Assembly (NCBI GenBank): GCA_036346375.1
Contig: CM070501.1
Coordinates: forward strand, 54,787,326 to 54,851,325
Source of the DNA: Guadua angustifolia
Lineage: Eukaryota; Streptophyta; Magnoliopsida; Poales; Poaceae
DNA: 64,000 bases
Direction: 5' to 3'
Each line of letters opens with the position of its first letter. Position 1 is the first letter of the stretch. Below, in pieces: positions 22,317 to 34,282 of this stretch. The translations under genes and the position numbers were made by a program. Below the pieces are notes generated by a model that made no database searches, was not told the DNA's origin, and worked only from the letters and a program-made list of their open reading frames with translations.

Positions 22317-24596
22317 TTTGCATATTCATTCTAATATTAGTTGCATACTTTGGATTCAAGTTAAAGTATGAATGTCCCCATTATATTAACCACAAACGTG
22401 CATCATGTTTCCCAATCCACACATTACATGGATGCACATACTTAGGGGAGTTTGTAGTTTAACTTGAAAGTCTCTTGTATTGATCGATTCGTTATTGACA
22501 CATATAAGGATCAAGACAAAGAAACTAAATCTTGAGTATATGTTTGAATTGCCTAATTATAAGTATACTCATGGTAATATAGGATATACTCCATATTCGA
22601 TCAAATTGGATATGTGCATATTATGTCCAGTCAATTATATCTATGCACATATACATGTGGGGTGTATTCTATAGTTGATGATTTAGAGTAATGATCATTT
22701 CCATATAATTTACATATAATGGATCATTACTTTCCATCAACATGAGTATATGAAAACTTGTGTAGTTAATATATACTCATATCAATTTAAATGATAATTT
22801 AAATTGAGTTCATTTGTCTTGTTAATCATTAAAGAACATTTCATCATGTGTTGATGGTGTTCCTTGATTAATTAAGGAGAAATGAATAGCTCTTAAGTAT
22901 AATAAAGCATGTGTTGCATTATTATACTTAAGACACATTTACAATCATTTCAATTGATTTAGGTTGTGCTCAATTGATCTAGAGGCATCCATTATGTGTT
23001 AATGGAGTGCAAAAGATAATTGAGATAACCATGCATCTTGGACTAACTATTTTATGAGTTGTGATTGAGTTGGGTCCAAAGATGGATGAGATGATGAGAA
23101 CGGGACAAGGACGGCATCATGAGTTGATGGGCGTCAAGAGTGGATCCCGAAGTAGAGTCGAGTGGATGTCCCGGGGGAATATCAAAGTGAAGATCATAAA
23201 GACCCCAAAGGGATTGCTTGTCTTGTGGCCAAGGTATAATTAGATAGGCTAAGGACTTTGTAGTCTTTGAGTCTAAGGTTTTATCGCCGTGCTATTAAGA
23301 GGGTCGTTCCTTTGCTTGAGCTTCATCATGTGTTGGTGATCTCATTCGCGCTTCACTCAAGCTCAAATCTTATTTGATTTGGTTTTTGCATATGGGTTAA
23401 CCATTTGGCATGTGTTGCGAATGGGTTAAACTTATGTTTGGTTGCATTTGGTTTTCGTGACAATGCTTTGATTTGCATGTGTTGCAAGAAGTGATAAGCT
23501 AGTCGTTGGCTTTTGTGTGAAGTTCACTTTTGCATGTGTTGCATTAGTTGAAGCTTCACGCTTTTGTTCAAAAACAAATCTTTATAAAACCTTGGTGTTG
23601 CTTGGAGCTAAGTTTTGCATGTGTTGCAAAAGGAGAGCTCAAGCATGATTTGATGTTTGTGTGTTTGTATGGAGCTAGAGGCTTGCATGTGTTGAGTAAA
23701 GAGCTCATACGGTGATTTGGTTTTGGTGTGAAGTTTGGTTTGGTGTTGCATTGAACTAGAGAATTGCATGTGTTGCAATTAGAGAGTTCATGCATCTTGA
23801 TTTGATGTTGCTTGAGCTAGACTTTTGCATGTGTTGCAAAGAGTAGTGCTCAAGCATGAGATATGTTTATTGTGTTGTTTGCAAGTTCGTTGTCGAATAA
23901 ACGAGGTTTATGAGTCCGAATTCGAGAGCATGTAAGTGGGGCTTGCAACGGTGTTGGCAAGTTGACTGGTCTTGTGTTGACCTTCACATGGCTAGGGAAT
24001 TAATCTCATAAACTCAGTTTGATTTGCTTAATACGCTTTTGCAAATAGTCTTTGAGTTGGTTGTGAAATGTGTTTTCGCAATTTAGTTTGAATTCTTTGA
24101 GCATGGGCTAAGTTGGTGCAAATGTGTTTTTCACGTGTGTTTGATCATGTGTTGATCATCTAGAGGCTCAAAGAATGGGTTTGTTTTGGAGAAATGGATT
24201 TGAGTTGAATTGGTTTTTCTCTGGTGGCAAGACTACAGATGTTTGGGGCGGTAGTACGTAAGCGTGTACTCTACGCCTTTGGTTGGCTGTAGCACTTTTC
24301 CAGCTGCGTGTTTCTCAGCGTGTGGCTTAGACTACCGCTGGAGTGGTATCAGTAAATGCGATACATCTGGCCCTTAGAGGCGAGTAACTTAAATATGTCC
24401 GTTAGCCGACCGTTGGCTACTGACGTACTCTTGCCTTAGAGGGGTGAGTACGCTAAAACTGATTCCCATTTTGCCCTCAAACGGCTAGTTTTCTGTGGGG
24501 GCTTGGGGCAAGTGTGTCTGGTGTTGTTCTTTGTGTGTGGAGTTGTGTGCATGTATTGCTCTTCTCCCTTGTCTTGAGCTTAAGAATGAGACTACG
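22317..24596 (+). mobile_element. Second, 3'-truncated copy of the Sirevirus-like LTR
   Basis: It matches 17533-19732 over its length, including the GCATGTGTTGCA cluster, and has about 130 bp extra near 22350-22450. It breaks off at AAGAATGAGACTA, losing the last ~670 bp of the LTR. Numerous one-base gaps relative to the first copy are concentrated in 24180-24480. It is followed directly by a second copy of the Helitron tail. Confidence 0.75.
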
Positions 24597-24762
24597 AGTT
24601 TGTAAACAGTGCTTAGAATTTATATGCTTAGATGAATTGATTTAAACATTTAACCATTGCACATTCAAAGTGAACATTATTATTCAAATAAGGTTAGTGC
24701 TCTTTGCAAATAAATTTTTATCGTAAATTGAGTTTCTATTGCACGTCAGGGCATATGGCTAG
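24597..24762 (+). mobile_element. Duplicated Helitron 3' tail
   Basis: CGAGTTTGTAAACAGTGCTT through GGCATATGGCTAG repeats 22133-22304 with few changes. The truncated LTR copy is therefore flanked by two copies of the same ~170-bp tail. Confidence 0.75.
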
Positions 24763-24769
24763 TAGAAGA

Positions 24770-25290
24770 AAAAACAAGATTTGAGCTATATACGCACAAA
24801 CACACCTCCACATGCACGCACACACGCACACCCATGCTCGATTCGTCTCGCAGAAACGCTCGGGTTTGAGGTTCAAACCGGATCGCTGGGCGCCTCCTAC
24901 GTTCCACGCCATTGAGCTATGCTCAGTCCTCTGCATGGTATACTTCATTTGCTTCCTAATTTCTTTTAATTGATCTGTTTCATAGTCACTTTATAAGATT
25001 AATTTTATCTACACTTATGTTTGAATTTAGACATGTTATCCAGTGACATCTAATGGTAACGACATGATCAGAGATTCATAGTTACGGTGCATAAATTTAA
25101 GGGCTAGATGTTTTATTTTTTGGAAGAATTTCTATCATATTTGCACTTTTCTTACAAACATACAGTGGCTATAGTTTGTAATCATAATTACTAGGATACA
25201 GGTTCGGATTTTTTTTCAAAAAAGGTTTAGCATATTTATTTTTTCTTCTTAGCAACCATAAAAACACCTGTCATCAGCTTTTCTTTTTAT
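24770..25290. repeat. Block L, first copy (also at 29570-30098)
   Basis: About 520 bp starting after the Helitron tail and repeated almost exactly at 29570-30098. At 24855-24930, on the minus strand, it holds a tRNA-like segment (CATAGCTCAATGGCGTGG as A box, CCGGTTTGAACCTC as a weak B box). A CA/CACG-rich run lies at 24795-24832. No coding sequence. Confidence 0.8.
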
Positions 25291-25769
25291 ATTTTATTAA
25301 CGAGATAAATTTTAGTAATGTTTTATTTTTTTTATCGTGGGATTATAGCCATCCGAGTTAGCTCCAATCTTACCGATAAATTGCCCATGGTTGCACCTTT
25401 ATGCTCGCTTAGGAATTGGCTAGAAAGACCAGACCTCACCTGTCCCTTGCTTTTGAAAAAACCTCTGGTTTGAAATTAGATAGGTCACAATGAATTAACA
25501 ATAGGTCTACAATTTTTGTGAAGAAAGATTCTTACTTCATCGTTATGGTAGCCAGCTAGCTTATGTAAAATCCTCCCATTAGGTTCAATCGCGAACAAGC
25601 CATTTTCTAATTTTTCAAGATAGCAAGGTCCAAAACGCAACTTCGTGTTCTTACTCTTACCTAGGTCCTTTCTTCGTTTTCCAAAAAATATTTTGCATAA
25701 AAAACTTTCCTAAAAAACGGTTCGTAAGGTTATATACAATGCTTTATGGTTCAGCTAAATGGTCCACGT

Positions 25770-26430
25770 TACCCATTTTATTTAAAAACTCGTTTAAAAA
25801 ATTTTTGGACCAAAAAACTTTTCAAAAACACTTCTCAAATTTATAACTAGCACATGGATTCGTAAGTCCGACGACCCATTTTATTTAAAACTCGTTTCGA
25901 AAAATATTTTGACCAAAAAACTTTTTAAAAAGCGATTCGAAGGTTTATAGCAATTTACATGGATTGCATTGTCCTACGAGCCTATTTTATTTAAAACTCG
26001 TCCGAAAAATTTAATGCACCAAAAAACTTTTCTAAAAAAAACACGGATTCGTCGAAGATTTATAGAGCCCATGGATTTGCCAACGTCCTACTAACCCATT
26101 TTATTTAAAAACTCCGTTTTTCCCCGAAAAAATGATTTCATCACCACAAAAACTTTTCTAAAAAAACGTGAATTCGTCGAAGGTTTATAGCAACCCATGG
26201 ATTCGCCATGCAACCGGTCCTACCGACCCATTTTATTTAAACACTCCGTTTTTCCCGGAAAAAAATAATTTCATCACTAAAAATCCCATAGATTCGCCAA
26301 CGGATCCTACCGACCTATTTTATTTAAAAATACTTAACATCGAAAATTCGACCAAATTTTCCGCTTTCTAAAAAACACAGATTTCATCGAAGGTTTATAG
26401 CATTCCATGGTTTCACGGGTCCTATCGACT
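25770..26430. repeat. Minisatellite of about 90-130 bp units, six copies
   Basis: Each unit contains CCCATTTTATTTAAA(A)ACTC, a run of A plus ACTTTT, then GATTCGTCGAAGGTTTATAG and CCATGGATTCGCC, then a CCTACC/GA boundary. Starts fall near 25778, 25880, 25982, 26094, 26227 and 26313. Only the first of the three compound blocks contains it. A related, inverted version is seen at 39840-40180. Confidence 0.75.
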
Positions 26431-27074
26431 CTATGAACAGGCAACAGAAGCGTTATTATTGCTAGTAGTTTTGTATGGCTCGCTGTACAAAATCCATAGG
26501 AAAAAAACATGGGACTCTTATTGAAAAAAACTTGGAGGAAAATAATAAACAATGAAAAAAAAGACAATTTGGAAACCGTACCAACGTCCCTCTCGTTCAC
26601 GATTCATGAGTAGAGGCTAGCATGTACACATCTCATGCATGACGTCTCATGCACGAGAAGAGGACCGTATTCTTTCCATCATACTTTTCCTCTCTGTTTT
26701 AGTTTTCAAATTACAATAATAATATATATATCTCTCCTAGTAGTAATACGGTAATTAATACCTAATGTCTGTTATGGTTCAGCTAAATTAGGTCCACGTT
26801 AAATTATTTGTGAGAATTTTAAAATATTTATCTTTTTTTGGCAACTGTAAAACGATTGTCAAGACCTTTTATTTAATATATAACTAGCAAGACGGCGTAA
26901 GCATTTACTTGCTATATTTGTTTCAAAGTTTGTAGTATCAAATGATATAACTTAGAAACTTGAGAACATATTTACATATCTTGTAGGCTATTTATATATT
27001 TAATACGTCACAAACATTGTAAATGGCAATAGAAACATGAAAGAAAAATACAACTTGAGGAACATAACTAAACT

Positions 27075-27383
27075 ATGAGCTTTGATAGAAGAAAATCATT
27101 AAGCATAATAAATTGTTGGAGTGCTTATAAACAAAGCCTCTCTCCGTTATGCATGGATCATCTTCCTCCATTATTTATTATTTTCCAAATGTTGATTATG
27201 CATACAACAAATTATCTTATTAGTTTACATGGTATTAGAATAGCAATGCACCGTATTATCTATAGCTCATCTTCGATGCAAAAGCTTCATCTGCTCTCTG
27301 CCAAAGCTTCTACATCATTGAGTTTCATTAGCCATTTATTTGTTCAACAACGCCAATGCTCACCACTCATCGTCGGTCATTAA
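27075..27383 (+). other. Conserved ORF region with possible retrotransposon PBS
   Basis: A 102-codon ORF (MSFDRRKSLSIINCWSAYK...) is present in all three blocks, at 30641 and 33608, and broken by a frameshift in B. No domain is recognised. A TGGTATTAGAAT string at about 27228 resembles a degraded TGGTATCAGAGC Copia primer-binding site, so this may be an LTR/leader junction of an old retrotransposon rather than a gene. Conservation between copies only reflects recent duplication. Confidence 0.3.
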
Positions 27384-27747
27384 CTCCTTTAACTCTGGTC
27401 TTTCTCTTCAACAACACTAACAGTCACTATTATTTTGTTTTTCTCTCCAAATTTCAGTTATTTTTTTTGTTGAAATTCATAAGCAAATCAAATTGCTATT
27501 TTTCCTTTTTATAATTATATTTATTTAGATATTTTACTTTGGAATTTGTAGGAAAATCAAATTAGTAATTTTGCATCTTTTAGTTAGAATTTTAGTTTTT
27601 TTTTGTGAATTGGAATACAAATCCATTAATACTTTTTGTTCCAAATTGTTTTTTCTTAGGAATTCTTATGGATATAAAATTGATTATTTTATTTTTTTTG
27701 TTATGAATTTCAACTATTGTGGGGTGTGCTTGGCAGACTCTTTTTTT

Positions 27748-28295
27748 TTTGAAAACGGCGACCGCCGTGCATATATTAAGAAGAGGAGAATCCCTTACAA
27801 GAAAGGAGAGTTACAAGGTGCGAAGGCCGCACCTAAGGCATGGGGGGGAGCGAGGGAGTGGGGTGGAGAGGGGTAGGGGAGGCCTAGGCTAGAGACTCCT
27901 TAGCAGGCCTTGAAGCTTCGACGCTCCCGCATCAGCCCAGGAGGTGGCCTCGTCCTTTATTCGCTGTAAGATTTGATCATGATTTGTCCATTTGTGGCGG
28001 AAAACCCTGTTGTTTCGCTCCTTCCACCAGTGCCAACAGGTTAGGATAATAATAGATTTGAGTCCCTTCCTGTGGGCCGAGAAAGAGAAACGCGTTGGAG
28101 GCACCAACGCTGAAGATCCACCTCATAGCACCAGTTGTTTGGGTGAAGAGTTGGCGTGCGAATCCAATCCGCAATGGAGGTCCACATGCGTCGAACTTCA
28201 TCGCAATGGAGGAAGAGGTGAGAGGTCGTCTCCAAGTTGCGACAGCACATGAGACAGAAGTACTGGTTTGGCCAGCCTCTGATTTGAAGACGTGA
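27748..28295 (-). mobile_element. 5'-truncated LINE with zf-RVT domain, copy A
   Basis: Minus-strand coding matches the C-terminus of plant L1-type LINE polyproteins. A zinc-binding segment CCRNLETTSHLFLHCDEVRR is followed by NWCYEVDLQRW and CWHWWKERNNRVFRHKW, then a stop near 27892. There is a frameshift between the two halves. A 3' UTR and poly(A), seen as the T-run at 27741-27750, follow. A 15-bp target duplication GGCAGACTCTTTTTT flanks it (27732-27746, 28296-28310), as expected of target-primed reverse transcription. About 550 bp remain of a full ~6-kb LINE. Confidence 0.85.
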
Positions 28296-28530
28296 GGCAG
28301 ACTCTTTTTTAATCTAGACCATTATATTAGGATTCACGCAATTGATGATGTAGATCTTTCTCCTTTTCACTGGATAACGTGAGAATTTCTGGCTCTTGAG
28401 AGCGAACATGATATCTTCGTTTTCCATTACTTTAATAAGATAATAGATAGATAGATAGTTGAGCCAAAGTGTCATATATAAGATGCAATGTGTTAGATGA
28501 GAAAAGTTTGGTTATGGCGGCAAAGTGGTG

Positions 28531-29113
28531 CACTACTGCAGAAGTCACTATCACAAGCGGTTTGAAACCGTTTTTAGAAGCGGTTTTAGAACCGTTTGTA
28601 GGCAACCGTGAGTGATACTCCGTCAGATATCCAAGCGGTTTTATAACCTGCTAGAAGTCACTTCAAAAGACAAATAATATTGTGAGGATGGATTCGAACT
28701 CATGACCTCCTCACCCCTCCTCGTAACCCACGTCCTCACCCATCTAACCAACCCACCCAGCTGCTCTCGATAGAGTAGGGCATGCATTCCTTTTATTATT
28801 TAAACCGGGCTTCTAAGCGGTTGGGGACACGAATCCCTTCTAGAGTCGGCTCTAGAAGGGTTCGTGTCCCAACCGCTTCTAGAGCTCTAGAAGGAGCTTT
28901 AGAAGGGGTTCGTGTCACGAACCCTTCTAGAGCTTTAGAAGGGTTCGGGACACGAACCGCTTCTAGAGCTAAGGCTTTAGAAGGGTTCGTGTCTAGAACC
29001 GCTTCTAGAGACCCCTTCGGTCCGTTGCCCATGAACCGCTTGTGTGCGAGAGCACAAGCGAGCAATTAACCGCTTATAATAGACCGTTTGTGAAGGTCGA
29101 TTCTTTAGTAGTG
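28531..29113. mobile_element. CACTA MITE, copy A
   Basis: It starts CACTACTGCAGAAGTCACT and ends AGGTCGATTCTTTAGTAGTG, inverted termini of CACTA type. It is flanked by a 3-bp target duplication GTG (28528-28530, 29114-29116). Subterminal AAGCGGTT repeats occur in both orientations, and a central palindrome at 28819-28874 has arms built on GGTTGGGGACACGAA. A tRNA-like piece with B box GAGTTCGAATCC lies on the minus strand at 28680-28750. No transposase. Confidence 0.85.
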
Positions 29114-29198
29114 GTGGTTACGAGATGCTTCGTTCTCATCTATGGAAAGCGAAAACAAGACTATATTTGTCGATCGATGAAAGAAAATGAAGTTGATC

Positions 29199-29562
29199 TA
29201 TATAACTTACCGCTTTTGCCTCTCCGCGATGTGTTGAGCTTATCCGCTGAGCGAGGTAATGGAAGACCTTCCGATCTCGCGACAGACAGAAGCAAGTCAC
29301 GTGGTGGACGGCAGATAGGCTAGCGGCATTCTTGAAACTTCGCGACGGTGGATGATGTCAATAGGTTGAAGAAGGCGCCATGGGGAGGCGAGGAGGCAAG
29401 TGGAGCTGATTGATAGGGTGGGGCTATGTTATGGCTAGAGCAAGGTGTACGAGCTACGACACCCGATGGTGGCACCACATATGGATGATGCCTACATCTT
29501 TGCAAATAAATTTTTATCAGAAATTGAGTTTTTCATGGTAAACGTGACGGGCATATGGCTAG
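29199..29562 (+). mobile_element. Deleted Helitron fragment
   Basis: It corresponds to 21671-22304 with an internal deletion of roughly 230 bp and many single-base gaps. It retains the ATGGAAGACCTT start, TTGATAGGGTGGGGCTATG and the CTAG end (29559-29562). It joins block copy A to the second copy of block L. Confidence 0.7.
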
Positions 29563-29569
29563 TAGAAGA

Positions 29570-30098
29570 AAAACAACAGACGAGCTATATACGCACAAAC
29601 ACACCTCCACATGCACGCACACACGCACACCCATGCCTGCATTCGTCTCTGCGAGAAACGTCGGGTTTGAGGTTCAAACCCGGATCGGCTGGGCGCCCTC
29701 CTACGTTCCACGCCATTGAGCTATGCTCAGTCCTCTGCATGGTATACTTCATTTGCTTCCTAATTTCTTTTAATTGATCTGTTTCATAGTCACTTTATAA
29801 GATTAATTTTATCTACACTTATGTTTGAATTTAGACATGTTATCCAGTGACATCTAATGGTAACGACATGATCAGAGATTCATAGTTACGGTGCATAAAT
29901 TTAAGGGCTAGATGTTTTTATTTTTTTGGAAGAATTTCTATCATATTTGCACTTTTCTTACAAACATACAGTGGCTATAGTTTGTAATCATAATTACTAG
30001 GATACAGGTTCGGATTTTTTTTTTTCAAAAAAAGGTTTAGCATATTTATTTTTTCTTCTTAGCAACCATAAAAACACCTGTCATCAGCTTTTCTTTTT
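29570..30098. repeat. Block L, second copy
   Basis: Near-identical to 24770-25290, including the tRNA-like segment at about 29655-29730. It then passes directly to the compound block, skipping the 25290-26530 interval and its minisatellite. Confidence 0.8.
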
Positions 30099-31311
30099 AG
30101 AGGAAAATAATAAACAATGAAAAAAAAGACAATTTGGAAACCGTACCAACGTCCCTCTCGTTCACGATTCATGAGTAGAGGCTAGCATGTACACATCTCA
30201 TGCATGACGTCTCATGCACGAGAAGAGGACCGTATTCTTTCCATCATACTTTTCCTCTCTGTTTTAGTTTTCAAATTACAATAATAATATATATATCTCC
30301 TAGTAGTAATACGGTAATTAATACCTAATGTCTGTTATGGTTCAGCTAAATTAGGTCCACGTTAAATTATTTGTGAGAATTTTTAAAATATTTATCTTTT
30401 TTTTGGCAACTGTAAAACGATTGTCAAGACCTTTTATTTAATATATAACTAGCAAGACGGCGTAAGCATTTACGTGGCTATATTTGTTTCAAAGTTTGTA
30501 GTATCAAATGATATAACTTAGAAACTTGAGAACATATTTACATATCTTGTAGGCTATTTATATATTTAATACGTCACAAACATTGTAAATGGCAATAGAA
30601 ACATGAAAGAAAAATACAACTTGAGGAACATAACTAAACTATGAGCTTTGATAGAAGAAAATCATTAAGCATAATAAATTGTTGGAGTGCTTATAAACAA
30701 AGCCTCTCTCCGTTATGCATGGATCATCTTCCTCCATTATTTATTATTTTCCAAATGTTGATTATGCATACAACAAATTATCTTATTAGTTTACATGGTA
30801 TTAGAATAGCAATGCAATCAGATATCTATAGCTCATCTTCGATGCAAAAGCTTCATCTGCTCTCGCCAAAGCTTCTACATCATTGAGTTTCATTAGCCAT
30901 TTATTTGTTCAACAACGCCAATGCTCACCACTCATCGCGGTCATTAACTCCTTTAACTCGGTCTTTTCTTCAACAACACTAACAGTCACTATTATTTTGT
31001 TTTTCTCTCCAAATTTCAGTTATTTTTTTGTTGAAATTCATAAGCAAATCAAATTGCTATTTTTCCTTTTTATAATTATATTTATTTAGATATTTTACTT
31101 TGGAATTTGTAGGAAAATCAAATTAGTAATTTTGCATCTTTTAGTTAGAATTTTAGTTTTTTTTTTGTCGAATTGGAATACAAATCCATTAATACTTTTT
31201 GTTCCAAATTGTTTTTTCTTAGGAATTCTTATGGATATAAAATTGATTATTTTATTTTTTTGTTATGAATTTCAACTATTGTGGGGTGTGCTTGGCAGAC
31301 TTTTTTTTTTG

Positions 31312-31838
31312 AAACGGCATCAGTGCATATATTAAGAAGAGGAGAATCCCTTACAAGAAAGGAGAGTTACAAGGTGCGAAGGCCGCACCTAAGGCATGGG
31401 GGAGCGAGGAGGGGTGGAGAGGGTAGGGGAGGCCTAGGCTAGAGGCTCCTTAGTAGGCCTTGAAGTTTCGACGCCCAAGATCGCCCGAGGTGGCCTCGCC
31501 CTTTATTTGTCAGAAGATTTGATCATGATTTGTCCATTTGTGTGGGAAAACCCCGTTGTTTCGCTCCTTCCACCAAGTGCACAAGTTAGGATAATAATAG
31601 ATTTGAGTCCCTTCCTCAGGCCGAGAAGAGAAACGCTTGGAGGCACCAACGCTGAAGATCCACCTCATAGCACCAGTTGTTTGGGTGAAGAGTTGGCGCG
31701 CGAATCCAATCCGCAATGGAGGTCCACATGCGTCGAACTTCATCGCAATGGAGGAAGAGGTGAGAGGTCGTCTCCAAGTTGCGACAGCACATGAGACAGA
31801 AGTACTAGTTTGGCCAGCCTCTGATTTGAAGACGTGAG
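31312..31838 (-). mobile_element. 5'-truncated LINE, copy B
   Basis: Same insertion as copy A, with the poly(A) end as a T-run at 31300-31310 and the GGCAGACTC duplication on both sides. It has more frameshifts: SRPEEGTQIYYYPN replaces the A-copy reading frame between the two zf-RVT halves. Confidence 0.8.
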
Positions 31839-32069
31839 GCAGACTCTTTTTTAATCTAGACCATTATATTAGGATTCACGCAATTGATGATGTAGATCTT
31901 TCTCCTTTTCACCGGATAACGGAGAATTTCGCTCTTGAGAGCGAACATGATATCTTCGTTTTCCATTACTTTAATAAGATAATAGATAGATAGATAGTTG
32001 AGCCAAAGTGTCATATATAAGATGCAATGTGTTAGATGAGAAAAGTTTGGTTATGGCGGCAAAGTGGTG

Positions 32070-32643
32070 CACTATCGCGAAGTCACTATCACAAGCGGTT
32101 TGAAACCGCTTTTAGAAGCGGTTTTAGAACGTTTAAGCAACCGTGAGTGATACTCCGTTAAGATTCACAAGCGGTTTTATAACCGCTTAGAAGTCACTTC
32201 AAAAGACAAATAATATTGTGAGGATGGATTCAACTCATGACCTCCTCACCCTCCTCGTAACTCCACGCCTCACCCATCTAACCAACCCACCCAGCTGCTC
32301 TCCGATAGAGTAGGGCATGCATTCCTTTTATTATTTCAAACGGGCTTCTAGCGGTTGGGGACACGAATCCTTCTAGAGTCGGCTCTAGAAGGGGTTCGTC
32401 CCAACCGCTTCTAGAGCTCTAGAAGGAGCTTTAGAAGGGTTCGTGTCACGAACCCTTCTAGAGCTTTAGAGGTTCGGGACACGAACCGCTTCTAGAGCTA
32501 AGGCTTTAGAAGGGTTCGTGTCTAGAACCGCTTCTAGAGACCCCTTCGTCCGTTGCCCATGAACCTTGTAGGTGCAGAGAGCACAAGCGACGCAATTAAC
32601 CGCTTATAATAGACCGCTTGTGAAGGTCGATTCTTTAGTAGTG
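32070..32643. mobile_element. CACTA MITE, copy B
   Basis: Same element and same GTG target duplication as copy A. The left end has decayed to CACTATCGCGAAGTCAC and scattered one-base losses run along it. It was copied with the block and not independently inserted. Confidence 0.8.
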
Positions 32644-32888
32644 GTGGTTACGAGATGCTTCGTTCTCATCTATGGAAAGCGAAAACGAAGACTATATTTG
32701 TCGATCGATGAAAGAAAATGAAGTTGATCAAAACCATGTGCCGAGTAGTTTGGCATTATCATGCTACTGAAATCTATTAAGTGCATCCAAATAAAATATA
32801 AGGAAAGGAATTTTGAGACTCCATCGCTATATTTGTTCTTTTTTAAAAAAGATCATTTTTGAACTCCATTTGTGATTTTTTAATATTA

Positions 32889-33063
32889 TTTTTCTTTTTA
32901 TATTTTATTAACGAGATAAATTTTAGTAATGTTTTATTTTTTTATCGTGGATTATAGCCATCCGAGTTAGCTCCAATCTTACCGATAAATTGCCCATAGT
33001 TTTGTATGGCTCGCTATACAAAATCCATAGGAAAAAAACATGGGACTCTTATTGAAAAAAACT
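32889..33063. repeat. Mosaic junction between blocks B and C
   Basis: 32889-32994 matches 25285-25386 and then jumps to a match with 26464-26530. The intervening 1.1 kb, which contains the minisatellite, is missing. The junction thus joins three pieces found in copy A in a different arrangement. Confidence 0.7.
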
Positions 33064-34282
33064 TGGAGGAAAATAATAAACAATGAAAAAAAAAAGACAA
33101 TTTGGAAACCGTACCAACGTCCCTCTCGTTCACGATTCATGAGTAGAGGCTAGCATGTACACATCTCATGCATGACGTCTCATGCACGAGAAGAGGACCG
33201 TATTCTTTCCATCATACTTTTCCTCTCTGTTTTAGTTTTCAAATTACAATAATAATATATATATCTCTCCTAGTAGTAATACGGTAATTAATACCTAATG
33301 TCTGTTATGGTTCAGCTAAATTAGGTCCACGTTAAATTATTTGTGAGAATTTTTAAAATATTTATCTTTTTTTTGGCAACTGTAAAACGATTGTCAAGAC
33401 CTTTTATTTAATATATAACTAGCAAGACGGCGTAAGCATTTACGCTATATTTGTTTCAAAGTTTGTAGTATCAAATGATATAACTTAGAAACTTGAGAAC
33501 ATATTTACATATCTTGTAGGCTATTTATATATTTAATACGTCACAAACATTGTAAATGGCAATAGAAACATGAAAGAAAAATACAACTTGAGGAACATAA
33601 CTAAACTATGAGCTTTGATAGAAGAAAATCATTAAGCATAATAAATTGTTGGAGTGCTTATAAACAAAGCCTCTCTCCGTTATGCATGGATCATCTTCCT
33701 CCATTATTTATTATTTTCCAAATGTTGATTATGCATACAACAAATTATCTTATTAGTTTACATGGTATTAGAATAGCAATGCAATCAGATATCTATAGCT
33801 CATCTTCGATGCAAAAGCTTCATCTCGCTTCCGCCAAAGCTTCTACATCATTGAGTTTCATTAGCCATTTATTTGTTCAACAACGCCAATGCTCACCACT
33901 CATCGCCGGTCATTAACTCCTTTAACTCTGGTCTTTTCTTCAACAACACTAACAGTCACTATTATTTTGTTTTTCTCTCCAAATTTCAGTTATTTTTTTG
34001 TTGAAATTCATAAGCAAATCAAATTGCTATTTTTCCTTTTTATAATTATATTTATTTAGATATTTTACTTTGGAATTTGTAGGAAAATCAAATTAGTAAT
34101 TTTGCATCTTTTTAGTTAGAATTTTAGTTTTTTTTTGTCGGAATTGGAATACAAATCCATTAATACTTTTTGTTCCAAATTGTTTTTTCTTAGGAATTCT
34201 TATGGATATAAAATTGATTATTTTATTTTTTTTGTTATGAATTTCAACTATTGTGGGGTGTGCTTGCAGACTCTTTTTTTTT

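Larger units (their letters stand above)
26464..29198. repeat. Compound block, copy A
   Basis: The first of three ~2.7-kb copies. In order: J segment, AT-rich DNA, a 102-codon ORF region (27075-27383), a minus-strand LINE fragment (27748-28295), a (GATA)n run at 28441-28457 and a CACTA MITE (28531-29113). After GAAGTTGATC at 29198 it switches to a deleted Helitron fragment, whereas copies B and C continue differently. Confidence 0.85.
30099..32888. repeat. Compound block, copy B
   Basis: Matches copy A from GAGGAAAATAATAAAC onward. It includes the LINE fragment (about 31312-31838) and the CACTA MITE (32070-32643), each with the same flanking duplications as in A. After GAAGTTGATC at 32729 it carries a tail (CAAAACCATGTGCCGAG...) shared with copy C but absent from A. 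Confidence 0.85.

Noticed and set aside
27075..27383. Small gene conserved in three copies
   Set aside because: Conservation is explained by recent block duplication; one copy is frameshifted and no domain is present.
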